Source: Bacteroidales bacterium | Lineage (GTDB): Bacteria; Bacteroidota; Bacteroidia; Bacteroidales; Paludibacteraceae | Direction of reading: 5' to 3' | Assembly: GCA_900769555.1 (NCBI GenBank) | Contig: CAAGHA010000122.1 | Span: 1-64,000, forward strand | Length of the DNA: 64,000 nt | Shown here: positions 34,501-42,420 of the stretch, one piece after another | How the letters are laid out: each line of letters begins with the position of its first letter | Numbering within the stretch: position 1 is the first letter of the stretch | The notes under the pieces: model-generated | What the model was told of the DNA's origin: nothing | Seen by the model: the letters and a program-made list of their open reading frames with translations, nothing else | The model's database searches: none | Program-made: the position numbers and the translations under genes

Positions 34501-35781
34501 TTGATTGAGAGTTTGAAATTCGACTCAAAGGAGAAAACTGAAGTAAAACCTTTCATTAAACCTGCAAAATTTGAAGTTGGTGATAATGAACGTAGAAAAA
34601 TTTTGGCTCCATTCTTTACAGAATACCTATCACCACTTTTGCCATCTGCATTTAAATGGGCCGGGTATGACATGGAGACGTTACCATTGAGTAATGCAGA
34701 ATCAAATGATATTGGTTTAAAATATTCAAACAATGAAGTATGTTATCCTGCAACACTGATTGTGGGAGATATCATAAAAGCGTTACAATCAGGAAAATAT
34801 GATTTAGACAAAACCGCAGTTGCCATCACACAATTGGGACAATGTCGTGCCACCAACTATCCTCCATTAATTCGTAAAGCGATAGTAGATGCAGGATTTG
34901 AAAAAGTACCGGTAATCGGTATTGGAGGCGCAGACAATGGAGACCAACCCGGCTTCCGTTTGAATTTGATAAAAGCAGCACCATTGGTTGTGTATTCTAC
35001 CCTTTACGGAGATTGGTTATCCATCTTCTATCATGCAATTGCAGTTAGAGAAAAAAACAAAGGAGAAGCAAGAAAACTTCGCGATTTATATTTAGAAAAA
35101 GCCAAACCATTGGTTGAAACCAACAACACAAAGGGGTTGGTAAAACTCATTGGCGAGGCAGCAAGAGCCTTCAATGCGGTTCCAATATATGAAGACCGCA
35201 CCTACCCGAAAGCAGGTATTACCGGCGAGATTTTCTTGAAATTTAATCCTTACGCACATAAATTTGTGCCAGATTGGTTGATGGAACATGGCGTTGAGGT
35301 TATTCCATCCACAGTTCACAATTTCTTCTTCCGTGCTTTTGTTAATTACAAATTTAATCGAGAGAATTACGTTCGCAGATTTAAGGTTCCACCTGTAGTG
35401 ATTGATATGGCTTACAATATGATTCGTAAGATGATGAAAAAGATGGAGAGCGAAGTATCTGTCTTCAAGTTCTATCAACCAGAGCAAGATATCAAAACGA
35501 TTAGTGAATATGCAAAGGATGTAATCAGTCTTTCCGCTCAATTTGGAGAGGGATGGTTATTACCGGCAGAGGTGATTGCCTTTATGAAAGACGGATGCAA
35601 CAATGTTGTCAGCATGCAACCATTTGGCTGTATTGCCAATCACATTGTAGCCAGAGGAATTGAAAAGAAGATGAAAGATTTATATCCTCAGTTGAATATG
35701 CTTTCATTGGACTTTGACGGAGGTGTCAGTGAGGCAAATATAGCCAATCGATTATTGTTGTTTATCAGTAATATGAAATAA
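31552..35781 (+). CDS. Acyl-CoA dehydratase activase fusion (2-hydroxyacyl-CoA dehydratase activator type)
   Basis: The protein has 1409 residues. Two BadF/BcrA-type ATPase domains come first. One starts at residue 1 (KIGLDIGSTTAKIVVLDE) and has NCAGGTGAFIDQMA near 124. The second starts near 327 (GIDSGSTTTKIVLINEEG) and has EACSSGCGSFIETFAQTLN near 451. The glycine-cysteine motifs are where archerases bind a bridging 4Fe-4S cluster. A cysteine segment (CKGCENQCQITKY) near 608 is followed by the DUF2229 part near 682 (GIPRALNMYEEFPFWHTFF). A C-terminal region related to the dehydratase D component follows (VLAGRPYHTDP near 863, PFGCIANHIVARGIEKK near 1362). Classical activators inject an electron into radical dehydratases of amino-acid fermentation. 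These giant fusions are common in anaerobes but their substrate is not settled. folA follows after 12 bp. Confidence 0.88.
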   Translation: MFKIGLDIGSTTAKIVVLDETEKLVYSSYRRHLANVQGAISEFLKEVRDTIGQNQFKLAITGSVGLGVAERYGLHFVQEVIAATEYTKKVHPDISTIIDIGGEDAKIVYLRDGQVSDLRMNGNCAGGTGAFIDQMALCLGVEVTDLDDLAKNSTHIYPIASRCGVFSKTDIQNLIARNATKEDIAASIFRAVAVQTASALSHGCEIRPKVLFCGGPLTFISSLRKAIANYFELDLEKDFVILDNANIIPAYGTALTTEEATPMTIDELNEKLSAEPHEPQQKKSNKNTISLPAIFNDEEEYMTWKAEKAKCHIPVVNINQCKGKTFLGIDSGSTTTKIVLINEEGDILYKYYAHNGGNPIQAVRHGLEKLRERCIEEKIDLHITAGCSTGYGEDLIKAAYSLDYGMIETMAHYVAAQKMCPDVSFILDIGGQDMKAIYVDNGALTRMEINEACSSGCGSFIETFAQTLNCEISDFVYQACQSQNPCDLGTRCTVFMNSKVKQVLREGYSVSDIAAGLAYSVVKNCLFKVLKIKNYDELGKSIVLQGGTMRNDSIVKAFENLTGKEVYCNNVPELMGAYGCALYAQRMASQEKIANPLDSFLQSAEFDSKILHCKGCENQCQITKYTFQNGKAYYSGNKCEKVFTNGSGEETPGIDMSAQKYRELFDRAEDPKAKLSNPLFTIGIPRALNMYEEFPFWHTFFTECNIQVELSSTSTYQNYEKGVHSVMSDNICFPAKLVHSHIYELQHKKVDRIFFPRVVYEKTEDHTVDNSFNCPIIIGYPDVVNSAIESEIPIDSPVITFKDDELLKKQLIKYLTPLGISKKAIAKAHDKAVAEYTHFGLHIKKLNEEAFKKAQEANRMVIVLAGRPYHTDPLVQHKVSEMISQMGVDVITEEVARKSNCGEEESFIIKQWSFVNRILNSAQWVARQNRLVHFVETTSFGCGPDAFFTDDVRSILNRHGKSLTLLKIDDINNVGSMKLRVRSLIESLKFDSKEKTEVKPFIKPAKFEVGDNERRKILAPFFTEYLSPLLPSAFKWAGYDMETLPLSNAESNDIGLKYSNNEVCYPATLIVGDIIKALQSGKYDLDKTAVAITQLGQCRATNYPPLIRKAIVDAGFEKVPVIGIGGADNGDQPGFRLNLIKAAPLVVYSTLYGDWLSIFYHAIAVREKNKGEARKLRDLYLEKAKPLVETNNTKGLVKLIGEAARAFNAVPIYEDRTYPKAGITGEIFLKFNPYAHKFVPDWLMEHGVEVIPSTVHNFFFRAFVNYKFNRENYVRRFKVPPVVIDMAYNMIRKMMKKMESEVSVFKFYQPEQDIKTISEYAKDVISLSAQFGEGWLLPAEVIAFMKDGCNNVVSMQPFGCIANHIVARGIEKKMKDLYPQLNMLSLDFDGGVSEANIANRLLLFISNMK

Positions 35782-35793
35782 AATTAGAAGTTT

Positions 35794-36276
35794 ATGGATA
35801 TTTCAATTATTGTTGCCGTAGCAAATAATCATGTCATAGGGAAAGACAATCATCTTCTTTGGCATCTATCCGGAGACATGAAACATTTTCGGGCATTAAC
35901 CACCGGCAATACGGTTATCATGGGTAGGAAAACCTTCGATTCAATAGGGAAAGCACTTCCCAATCGTCGGAACATTGTTTTATCTCGTTCGTTAGAATCT
36001 ATCGATGGGTGTGAAGTCTATTCAGACGTAGAAAATCTATTGGCAGACCCATCATTAAAACATGAAAAGATATTCATAATGGGAGGTGGCGAGATCTACC
36101 GAATCTTTTTTCCATTGGTCAAAAAGATTTATCTGACTACCGTCGATGTTGAGATAGATGGCGATACAACATTCCCTGAAATCGGAGATGAGTGGATTGA
36201 GTATTCAAATGAATCGTTCAAAGCCGATGATAAAAATGACTATGATTTTCGATTTATTAATTATATTCGAAAGTAA
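35794..36276 (+). CDS. folA: Dihydrofolate reductase
   Basis: FolA reduces dihydrofolate to tetrahydrofolate with NADPH. The 160 residues have the expected ISIIVAVANNHVIGKDNHLL with LWHLSGDMKHF (the catalytic acidic residue is the D in SGDMKHF), VIMGRKTFDSIG, LPNRRNIVLSR and IMGGGEIYRIFFP for the nucleotide. It begins 12 bp after the activase gene and likely shares its transcript. The usual partner thyA is not next to it here. Confidence 0.95.
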   Translation: MDISIIVAVANNHVIGKDNHLLWHLSGDMKHFRALTTGNTVIMGRKTFDSIGKALPNRRNIVLSRSLESIDGCEVYSDVENLLADPSLKHEKIFIMGGGEIYRIFFPLVKKIYLTTVDVEIDGDTTFPEIGDEWIEYSNESFKADDKNDYDFRFINYIRK

Positions 36277-36304
36277 TAAACATGGTTTTAAGCATCAAAA
36301 TTAG

Positions 36305-36312
36305 TATATTTG
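36305..36312 (+). promoter_or_regulatory. Putative -7 box for the ABC-F gene
   Basis: TATATTTG matches TAnnTTTG 29 bases before the start codon. A TTTT near 36284 could act as a poor -33 box. Confidence 0.55.
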
Positions 36313-36341
36313 CAAAAAATTAAATAGCGAGAATAAAAGAT

Positions 36342-37958
36342 ATGATTACAGCATCAGACATTGTTGTTCAATTTGGGAAAAGGATATTGTTTCAAGATGT
36401 AAATTTGAAATTTACAGGTGGAAATTGTTATGGAATTATCGGAGCTAATGGAGCCGGGAAATCCACATTTTTAAAAGTTATCAGCGGAGAATTAACTCCA
36501 ACCAAAGGTAATATTGCCATTGCACCGGGCGAACGTCTATCGGTTCTTAAGCAAGATCACTTTGAGTTTGACGAGTGTACGGTTATTGAGACCGTTCTTC
36601 GTGGTCACGAACCTCTTTGGAACATTATGCAAGAAAAAGATGCTCTTTATGCCAAAGAGGATTTTTCTGATGCCGATGGTATTCGTGCTTCTGAGTTAGA
36701 GGAAAAGTTTGCTGAAATGGATGGATGGAACGCAGAGAGTGATGCAGCAGCTCTTCTTAGTGGATTGGGTATCAAAGAGGAACTTCACTACCAATTGATG
36801 AAAGAATTAAGTGGAAAGGAGAAGGTTCGTGTTCTTTTGGCTCAGGCATTGTTTGGAAAACCGGATAACTTGCTATTGGATGAGCCTACCAATGATTTGG
36901 ACTTGGAAACTGTAATGTGGTTGGAAAACTACTTATCAAATTTTGAAAATACAGTGTTGGTAGTATCACACGACCGTCACTTCTTGGATGCTGTTTGTAC
37001 GCATACTGTAGATATTGATTACGGAAAGATCTCTATGTTTGCCGGAAACTATAGTTTCTGGTACGAATCTAGTCAATTGGCTCTTCGTCAACAAGCTCAA
37101 CAAAACAAGAAGGCGGAAGAGAAAAAGAAAGAGTTGATGGAATTTATTCAACGATTCAGTGCCAACGTGGCAAAATCAAAGCAGACAACAAGTCGTAAAA
37201 AGATGTTGGAAAAGTTGAATATCGAAGAGATTCAACCTTCAACAAGAAAATATCCCGGTATTATATTTACTCCGGACAGAGAACCCGGTAACCAAATCAT
37301 AGAGATTAACGATCTATCTTATACAACTCCAACAGGTGAAACATTGTTCAAAAACATTACATTTAATGTTGAGAAAGATGATAAGGTTGTCTTTTTGTCA
37401 AAGGATCCTAGAGCTATGACAGCGTTCTTTGAGATTATTAATGACAAGTTAAAGGCTACAACCGGAACCTATAAATGGGGGGTTACAATTACTACAGCCT
37501 ATCTTCCATTGGATAATTCTGAGTTTTTTAATACAGATATGAAATTGGTGGATTGGTTGGCTCAATATTCTCCGGACACTAATGAATCGTTTGTACGCGG
37601 ATATTTGGGACGAATGCTCTTCTCCGGGGAAGAGATATACAAAAAGGCCGGAGTCCTTTCGGGAGGAGAAAAGATGCGTTGCATGATTTCTCGCATGATG
37701 TTGAAAAATGCCAATTGTTTGGTTTTAGACTCTCCTACCAACCATTTGGATTTGGAGTCGATTCAGGCATTTAACAACACTCTGAAAGCATTTAAAGGTA
37801 ATGTTTTGATGTCCTCTCATGACCATGAGTTTATTCAAACGGTCTGCAACAGAATCATTGAATTAACTCCAAACGGATTGATTGATAAACGAATGGATTA
37901 TGATGATTATATTGTCAATGAGGAGATTGCTGAACTAAAAAATAAACTATATCAATAA
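36342..37958 (+). CDS. ABC-F family ATPase, YbiT-like, with one degenerate ATP site
   Basis: ABC-F proteins bind the ribosomal E site and affect translation or antibiotic resistance. The 538 residues carry two nucleotide-binding domains and no membrane part. The first has a good Walker A (IIGANGAGKSTFLKV near 31) and Walker B (LLLDEPTNDLDLET near 178), but its signature is ELSGKEKVRV. The second has a good signature (VLSGGEKMRC), but its P-loop position reads VVFLSKDPRAMTAFFEI with no GxxGxGKS/T, and its Walker B reads LVLDSPTNHLDLES with serine for the catalytic glutamate. The linker is the basic YbiT type (ANVAKSKQTTSRKKMLEKLN). One composite site should be active and the other not. Its role here is unknown; antibiotic protection is not implied. 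Confidence 0.9.
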   Translation: MITASDIVVQFGKRILFQDVNLKFTGGNCYGIIGANGAGKSTFLKVISGELTPTKGNIAIAPGERLSVLKQDHFEFDECTVIETVLRGHEPLWNIMQEKDALYAKEDFSDADGIRASELEEKFAEMDGWNAESDAAALLSGLGIKEELHYQLMKELSGKEKVRVLLAQALFGKPDNLLLDEPTNDLDLETVMWLENYLSNFENTVLVVSHDRHFLDAVCTHTVDIDYGKISMFAGNYSFWYESSQLALRQQAQQNKKAEEKKKELMEFIQRFSANVAKSKQTTSRKKMLEKLNIEEIQPSTRKYPGIIFTPDREPGNQIIEINDLSYTTPTGETLFKNITFNVEKDDKVVFLSKDPRAMTAFFEIINDKLKATTGTYKWGVTITTAYLPLDNSEFFNTDMKLVDWLAQYSPDTNESFVRGYLGRMLFSGEEIYKKAGVLSGGEKMRCMISRMMLKNANCLVLDSPTNHLDLESIQAFNNTLKAFKGNVLMSSHDHEFIQTVCNRIIELTPNGLIDKRMDYDDYIVNEEIAELKNKLYQ

Positions 37959-37969
37959 AAACGACTATT

Positions 37970-38151
37970 AGACGTTGTTTAAATTATATTTCGTGCATAT
38001 TTGAGAGCTGTTTTTGAAGCTTTTTTTAGTTACTCATTTGAAGTTAACAGTGGATTGTTATCAAAAAAATGAATAAAATAGGTCAAGAACAATCTCAAAG
38101 ATGCTGAGACTTAGGATTAAAATCTGTACGTAAAAATTTTAAACAACTTCT
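37970..38151 (+). repeat. B-type foldback element, complete copy
   Basis: It begins AGACGTTGTTTAAATTATAT, TTCGTGCATATTTGAGAG and ends GTAAAAATTTTAAACAACTT CT, so the two ends are inverse copies. Inside is GTTAACAGTGGATTGTTATC followed by AAAAAAATG, the second B landmark. This unit has no A-type ends and so shows that B is an element in its own right. It fills the gap between the ABC-F gene and gldB. Confidence 0.65.
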
Positions 38152-38211
38152 TGTATTAGGATAAATTTTGTAGAAATCTAGTTTGATAAGAAAATTTTTA
38201 AAATTGAATTT

Positions 38212-39309
38212 ATGCAAAATAGGTTTAATTGGATAGAACTAATTATTGCTGTTCTGCTTTTTACAGCTTGCGGAAAGAGGGAAAATCGGTTTCATAATGT
38301 TGTGGTTGACTCACTCTCTTCTGTGAAGATTGAACGGTTTGATCATGCTGTTTTTGGATTGGATGAATGTATCAGCAAGCCGGCTGTGGCGGGTAATTAT
38401 GACTTGCTAACCGTAGATATTCCTGATGGAGATTCTCTTTGTCTGAAAGAGAAGATTGAAAATCTTGAAGAGCGTTATGGCGAAAGTTATGATTTATACC
38501 TTCATCAATTAGGCATAAATTCAGGGGCAATAAGAGAAAATCCGACAACTGTTTTTTACCTATTTTTAACGCATCCTGCCTATCGTGAATTGTACGAAAG
38601 TTGTCAGGAGAAATACAAAGATATGAGTGATATTGAGGAGCAGTTCTCTGATGCATTCAGCCGTGCTTCTCTTCTTTTAAAAGATTTCAAAACACCGCAG
38701 GTATATGCATTCTTTTCGGGATTTGCAGAATACATTGCAGCCGACAATGATAAACTCTACATTTCATTGGAGTATTTCTTAGGATCTGATTTTAAAAATT
38801 ACCAGTATGTTCCCGGTATTTATAACTATATGATACCGAATCTTAGGAAAGAAAAAATGGTTCCAGATGCTGTCTATGCATGGGTTTCCAGTGAATATCC
38901 GATACAACAGGAGACTCCGACTCTGTTAGACCAAATGCTCTATTGCGGAAAAATGATGTACGTTATGGAATCTATCTTCCCGAATGTTGATGAAAAGGTT
39001 TTAATGGGTTATAACGAAGAAGAGTGGGAATGGTGCGAGATGAATGAAAAGAATATGTGGAGGTATATGCAAGAATACAATCAATTATTCTCTACTAATT
39101 CTAAGATGATTTCAGATTATGTTAATCCTGCAAATTGCACAAAATATTTTTCTGATGAAACGCATCAAGCTCCAAGTAGAACCGGTGTTTGGATTGGATG
39201 GCAAATTATTAGAAGTTTAATGGATGAAAAGACTGAAATTACTCTAAGCGACCTAATTAATGTTGAAGATTCTCAACATCTATTAGAGCAATCAAGATAC
39301 AATCCTTAA
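38212..39309 (+). CDS. gldB: GldB-related lipoprotein
   Basis: The 365 residues have a lipoprotein signal with lipobox LFTACGKRENR (Cys near residue 20), then VKIERFDHAVFGLD, the characteristic opening of GldB. The central part (QVYAFFSGFAEYIAADNDKL, YISLEYFLGSDF, YMIPNLRKEKMVPDAVYAWV) and the C-terminal helix (TGVWIGWQIIRSLMDE) also match. GldB was named for gliding motility in Flavobacterium, but homologues are widespread in non-gliding Bacteroidetes and may serve a more general envelope role. It is predicted to be anchored at the periplasmic side of a membrane. Confidence 0.85.
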   Translation: MQNRFNWIELIIAVLLFTACGKRENRFHNVVVDSLSSVKIERFDHAVFGLDECISKPAVAGNYDLLTVDIPDGDSLCLKEKIENLEERYGESYDLYLHQLGINSGAIRENPTTVFYLFLTHPAYRELYESCQEKYKDMSDIEEQFSDAFSRASLLLKDFKTPQVYAFFSGFAEYIAADNDKLYISLEYFLGSDFKNYQYVPGIYNYMIPNLRKEKMVPDAVYAWVSSEYPIQQETPTLLDQMLYCGKMMYVMESIFPNVDEKVLMGYNEEEWEWCEMNEKNMWRYMQEYNQLFSTNSKMISDYVNPANCTKYFSDETHQAPSRTGVWIGWQIIRSLMDEKTEITLSDLINVEDSQHLLEQSRYNP

Positions 39310-39383
39310 TAGAGTTAGGAATAAGGAATTGGTGTTTCTTTGAACTCACTCCTATTTTGAATATAAATTGTTTGAGGTCTTAG

Positions 39384-39412
39384 CTTGAGTTCTATTAAAT
39401 TTAAGGTAAAAA
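39384..39412 (+). repeat. Degenerate A-type end
   Basis: TTGAGTTCTATTAAATTTAA followed by GGTAAAAAGG is a scrambled A-type end after gldB. No partner end is clear; it may be a remnant. Confidence 0.3.
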
Positions 39413-39479
39413 GGGTATGATGGTTTTGACTTATTCAAATGGTGCGCAATAGAATGTGGATTTTTTTCATCCCCAACAC

Positions 39480-40442
39480 CTAATATTCATTATTCTTCAA
39501 ACAAATACGGATAGTAGGATTTCTGAAATAAGCATTCCTCTTTCGTATTTTTTTTATTTCTGTGCGTTCAATTGAGGTAAATTGGATCGCAATTAAATCA
39601 TCATGCTCCAATCGGTTACACTGAGAAAAGAAGCGTTGCCAATCACCATCCGGTGTATATGAAAATTCGGGAAAATCCCAGCCAAACTCACCCTCAGATG
39701 GCACAATGATAGAAAATTCTCCTTCCGGAATAGAATCGCCACAAAGATTTTCTACTTCAAACGGATTGTATAGAAAGTTATGAGTCGGATAGGTCAACCA
39801 CTCTTTCTCAGAGATATCACCCACTAAAAATCCACAACATCTAAGGATAACCCTTCGAGCCTTTGCAGAAATAGTAACCGAATAGTACCCCAAAGAATCT
39901 GTTGTAAACGATAAGTCATTCGAATAATCAGGGTGTCTCTCTCTCTTTTGATATTGAGGGTGCAAAAAAATAGGCATAGCACGATGAGGAGTTCCATCCA
40001 CATCCATAATCCTACCACGTAATCCTATCCACTCTAACAGAGGGATATTCTTATGCACTTCTACCCCCCCCTCCATAGGAGTAGATATATCAAAGGTATC
40101 CCCATCAGCCAACAACTGAATATTTTTATTCATTGGCAAAAGGAATCTTAAAGAATCGAATTTATTTGCAGAAAATAGAATAGAATCACCATTTAGAAGC
40201 AAACAAAAGGTATCAGAAGGATTTACCATCACCCTATTAATATCAAAAAATGTTAATGAAAGAAGAAAAGAGTCTTTGCTGATAGCATTAAAAGATGAAT
40301 CATTAAATAACGAATCTTGCGGTTGATTCATCAATAACAAAAGAGAATCCACCTCCTCATGACCTCCCACTTCAGTTGTATCACTTGAGCTACAAGCAAC
40401 AACCGAAAAGAGTAAAACGATATACAAAAGCCAATTCTTCAT
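39480..40442 (-). CDS. Putative lipoprotein with a carboxypeptidase-regulatory-like region
   Basis: Starting at ATG 40440-40442, the protein has 320 residues with a lipoprotein signal (MKNWLLYIVLLFSVVACSSS). A segment IGLRGRIMDVDGTPHRAMPI, then LSFTTDSLGYYSVTISAKAR, has the shape of a carboxypeptidase-regulatory-like beta sandwich. The ends are not recognised. A longer frame from 40487 would read through the terminator of the MORN gene and is rejected. It is likely in the periplasm or on the surface. The function is unknown. Confidence 0.6.
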   Translation of the reverse strand: MKNWLLYIVLLFSVVACSSSDTTEVGGHEEVDSLLLLMNQPQDSLFNDSSFNAISKDSFLLSLTFFDINRVMVNPSDTFCLLLNGDSILFSANKFDSLRFLLPMNKNIQLLADGDTFDISTPMEGGVEVHKNIPLLEWIGLRGRIMDVDGTPHRAMPIFLHPQYQKRERHPDYSNDLSFTTDSLGYYSVTISAKARRVILRCCGFLVGDISEKEWLTYPTHNFLYNPFEVENLCGDSIPEGEFSIIVPSEGEFGWDFPEFSYTPDGDWQRFFSQCNRLEHDDLIAIQFTSIERTEIKKIRKRNAYFRNPTIRICLKNNEY

Positions 40443-40452
40443 TCTAAATTTC

Positions 40453-40491
40453 AAAAAAAAGGCTGTGTCTGAATATTGGTTTGACACAGCC
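40453..40491 (-). terminator. Rho-independent terminator of the MORN gene
   Basis: GGCTGTGTC (40461-40469) and GACACAGCC (40483-40491) form a perfect 9-bp stem; on the minus strand eight T residues follow. It lies between the MORN gene and the lipoprotein gene, so the two are separate transcripts. Confidence 0.92.
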
Positions 40492-40538
40492 CTCTATAAG
40501 TAAAGGCAACTTTATAAACTTGCCAAAAACAAAATCTA

Positions 40539-41012
40539 TTATTTTCTTTTCTTATTTTGACGTTCGATACTGATTTCCTCAATCATCTCACTATTCTCAA
40601 AAATACCGGTTTGCTTTGTACCACTTGCAAAAGTATAAACGCCCTTACCATTTCTCTTTCCGGCTTTAAATTCGCCTTCAAAAACATCACCATTAGAGAA
40701 ACGATATACGCCCTTACCTTCAGGCAAACCATTTACAAAATCACCTTCATAAACATCACCGGAAGCGTATGTAAATTTACCTTTTCCCTCACGAATACCG
40801 GCTTTGTAATCACCTTCATAGGTAGAACCGCTTTTAAACGTATAAGATCCCTTACCATCAAATTTTCCATCTACAAAATTTCCTTTGTAAACCTCACCAT
40901 CTTCAAAAGTAAAAGTACCAAAACCATTTCTGCACTTTCCTTTACATTGCGCATTTGCTCCGATACAAACAAACGACAACAAAGCTACTAAAGCAAAAAA
41001 TCTCAATTTCAT
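40539..41012 (-). CDS. Secreted MORN-repeat protein
   Basis: The 157 residues have a signal peptide (MKLRFFALVALLSFVCIGAN, cleaved near AQC) and five MORN repeats of about 23 residues, for example GDVYEGDFVNGLPEGKGVYR and GDVFEGEFKAGKRNGKGVYT. A short basic tail follows (SIERQNKKRK). MORN repeats form an extended beta meander that binds lipid headgroups or proteins. The cysteine near the cleavage site (AQCKGKCRNG) might serve as a lipobox, but the residues before it do not fit well. A periplasmic location is likely. The gene is monocistronic with a strong terminator. Confidence 0.85.
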   Translation of the reverse strand: MKLRFFALVALLSFVCIGANAQCKGKCRNGFGTFTFEDGEVYKGNFVDGKFDGKGSYTFKSGSTYEGDYKAGIREGKGKFTYASGDVYEGDFVNGLPEGKGVYRFSNGDVFEGEFKAGKRNGKGVYTFASGTKQTGIFENSEMIEEISIERQNKKRK

Positions 41013-41384
41013 AATTCCTTATTTTTTTCTAATTTTTTCTTTTTTAAACAAAAATATATCAAACTCTCACATTAGACTTTTTTAATATTTTCTTCTCGTA
41101 ACACTCCAACAGAACTCAAATAATCCGTCTTCATAACATACCCTCTAACTTAAAAATATTTGCAAAAATCCTATCAAAGTTCAAATCAAATAAACTTATT
41201 ATTTAAGTTTTTACCTATACTCACTCGCAAATATAATAATATATTTATAGAAAACTTTAGTTTTTATCTATTTTTTTTATTTATAGTTTAAATTTTATCT
41301 TTAATCCATCACAATAACAATCCAACCCAAAGAGAATAAAATAGAGAAGAAATAATCTCAATTCACTTTCATAATTTATTCAAC
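41013..41384. other. Gap between the MORN gene and the polysaccharide locus
   Basis: There is no gene. Two minus-strand -7 boxes occur: TATTTTTG at 41056-41049, 37 bases before the MORN start, and TATATTTG at 41235-41228. TTTATAGAAAACTTTAG near 41245 may be a much-decayed A-type end. I see no clear terminator for the acyltransferase gene that ends at 41385. Confidence 0.4.
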
Positions 41385-42407
41385 TTATAACAACATCCTT
41401 CCTACTTTAAAATTTCTGAATAAAATGGTTAACATGATTGAACATACAAGAGCAACAAACAAGCCTATCCAAGGATACCAAACACCCCCAACAATATTTG
41501 GCATTGACGTATTGTAATATAACCATCTTAATATAAATTGGTGAAATACATATACTCCATATCCTAAGGTTCCAATATATATTATCTTCTCATGCAAAAC
41601 ATGATTTTTCATATAAAAAGAAGCGGTCAAAAACAATGTTAATATTCCGACAAAGGCTAACAATGCTTTTGTTATATTATTAACTCCTAACACACAAGCT
41701 TTAAATAAAATTCCATGAGATGAGATTAAACTCAAACTGTACTCTTTAAATAAATTTACACCTACCAACAAAATAACAAATAATAAAAAAGATAATGATA
41801 TCGTTCTTAAATTAGCATTTGCAGCCAAAATATTTGAATATTTCCATGCATATCCACCCAAATAAAAAAAGAGAAGATAATACATTGTTCTATTTAACTG
41901 CATTGGTAAAGGTATAAATGAAACTGCACTTACAATAAATAACGAAAGTATGACAAATTTTTCATTCCATTTTTTTTTATAGAGAAAGAATGCGAAAAGA
42001 AAACACCAAAAGAGACAAGGTAAATACCATAAGTGCCCTATTCCTTTCAAAATTACAACAGGAGAAGTAGTTCTGAACATTAACCAATAAACCAAGCCAA
42101 ATATCCAACAAGGAATTATCAATCTAATAAATTTTGATTTTGCTAATTCTTTTAATGAAACAAACTTATTTTTTTTTATAACTTGCATAGCAAAAACATA
42201 TCCTGATACAAAAACAAAAGCCTCTAACCTAAAAGCCCTTGCAAATAATGCAATCCACTTATACACTTCCACATAAAATTCTTGATTAATATCAATTGGC
42301 TGTATCCATGAACCACAAAAAGGAGCAAAAGCATGGTACATAACCAATAAAACTAATAAGACGGGTCTCATGAAAGAAATCTCGTATAACCAATTCTCTT
42401 TTTTCAT
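41385..42407 (-). CDS. Acyltransferase 3 family membrane protein
   Basis: The 340 residues have about ten membrane helices and the family opening YEISFMRPVLLVLLVMYHAF, in which the histidine near residue 25 is the catalytic candidate, then FVFVSGYVFAMQV. Family members acetylate or otherwise acylate sugars of surface polysaccharides, using acyl-CoA through the membrane. It is last in the operon with manA and the CapD-like gene, so it may decorate the same glycan. Confidence 0.85.
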   Translation of the reverse strand: MKKENWLYEISFMRPVLLVLLVMYHAFAPFCGSWIQPIDINQEFYVEVYKWIALFARAFRLEAFVFVSGYVFAMQVIKKNKFVSLKELAKSKFIRLIIPCWIFGLVYWLMFRTTSPVVILKGIGHLWYLPCLFWCFLFAFFLYKKKWNEKFVILSLFIVSAVSFIPLPMQLNRTMYYLLFFYLGGYAWKYSNILAANANLRTISLSFLLFVILLVGVNLFKEYSLSLISSHGILFKACVLGVNNITKALLAFVGILTLFLTASFYMKNHVLHEKIIYIGTLGYGVYVFHQFILRWLYYNTSMPNIVGGVWYPWIGLFVALVCSIMLTILFRNFKVGRMLL

Positions 42408-42420
42408 ACACTAAAAATTA

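Noticed and set aside
34203..34733. Minus-strand frame of 176 residues inside the activase gene
   Set aside because: It is fully covered by a well-conserved plus-strand coding sequence and has no motif or promoter.
40557..40991. Long plus-strand frame opposite the MORN gene (144 residues)
   Set aside because: It is a mirror of the repeated MORN codons; the minus-strand protein has a signal peptide, five clear repeats, a promoter box and a terminator.
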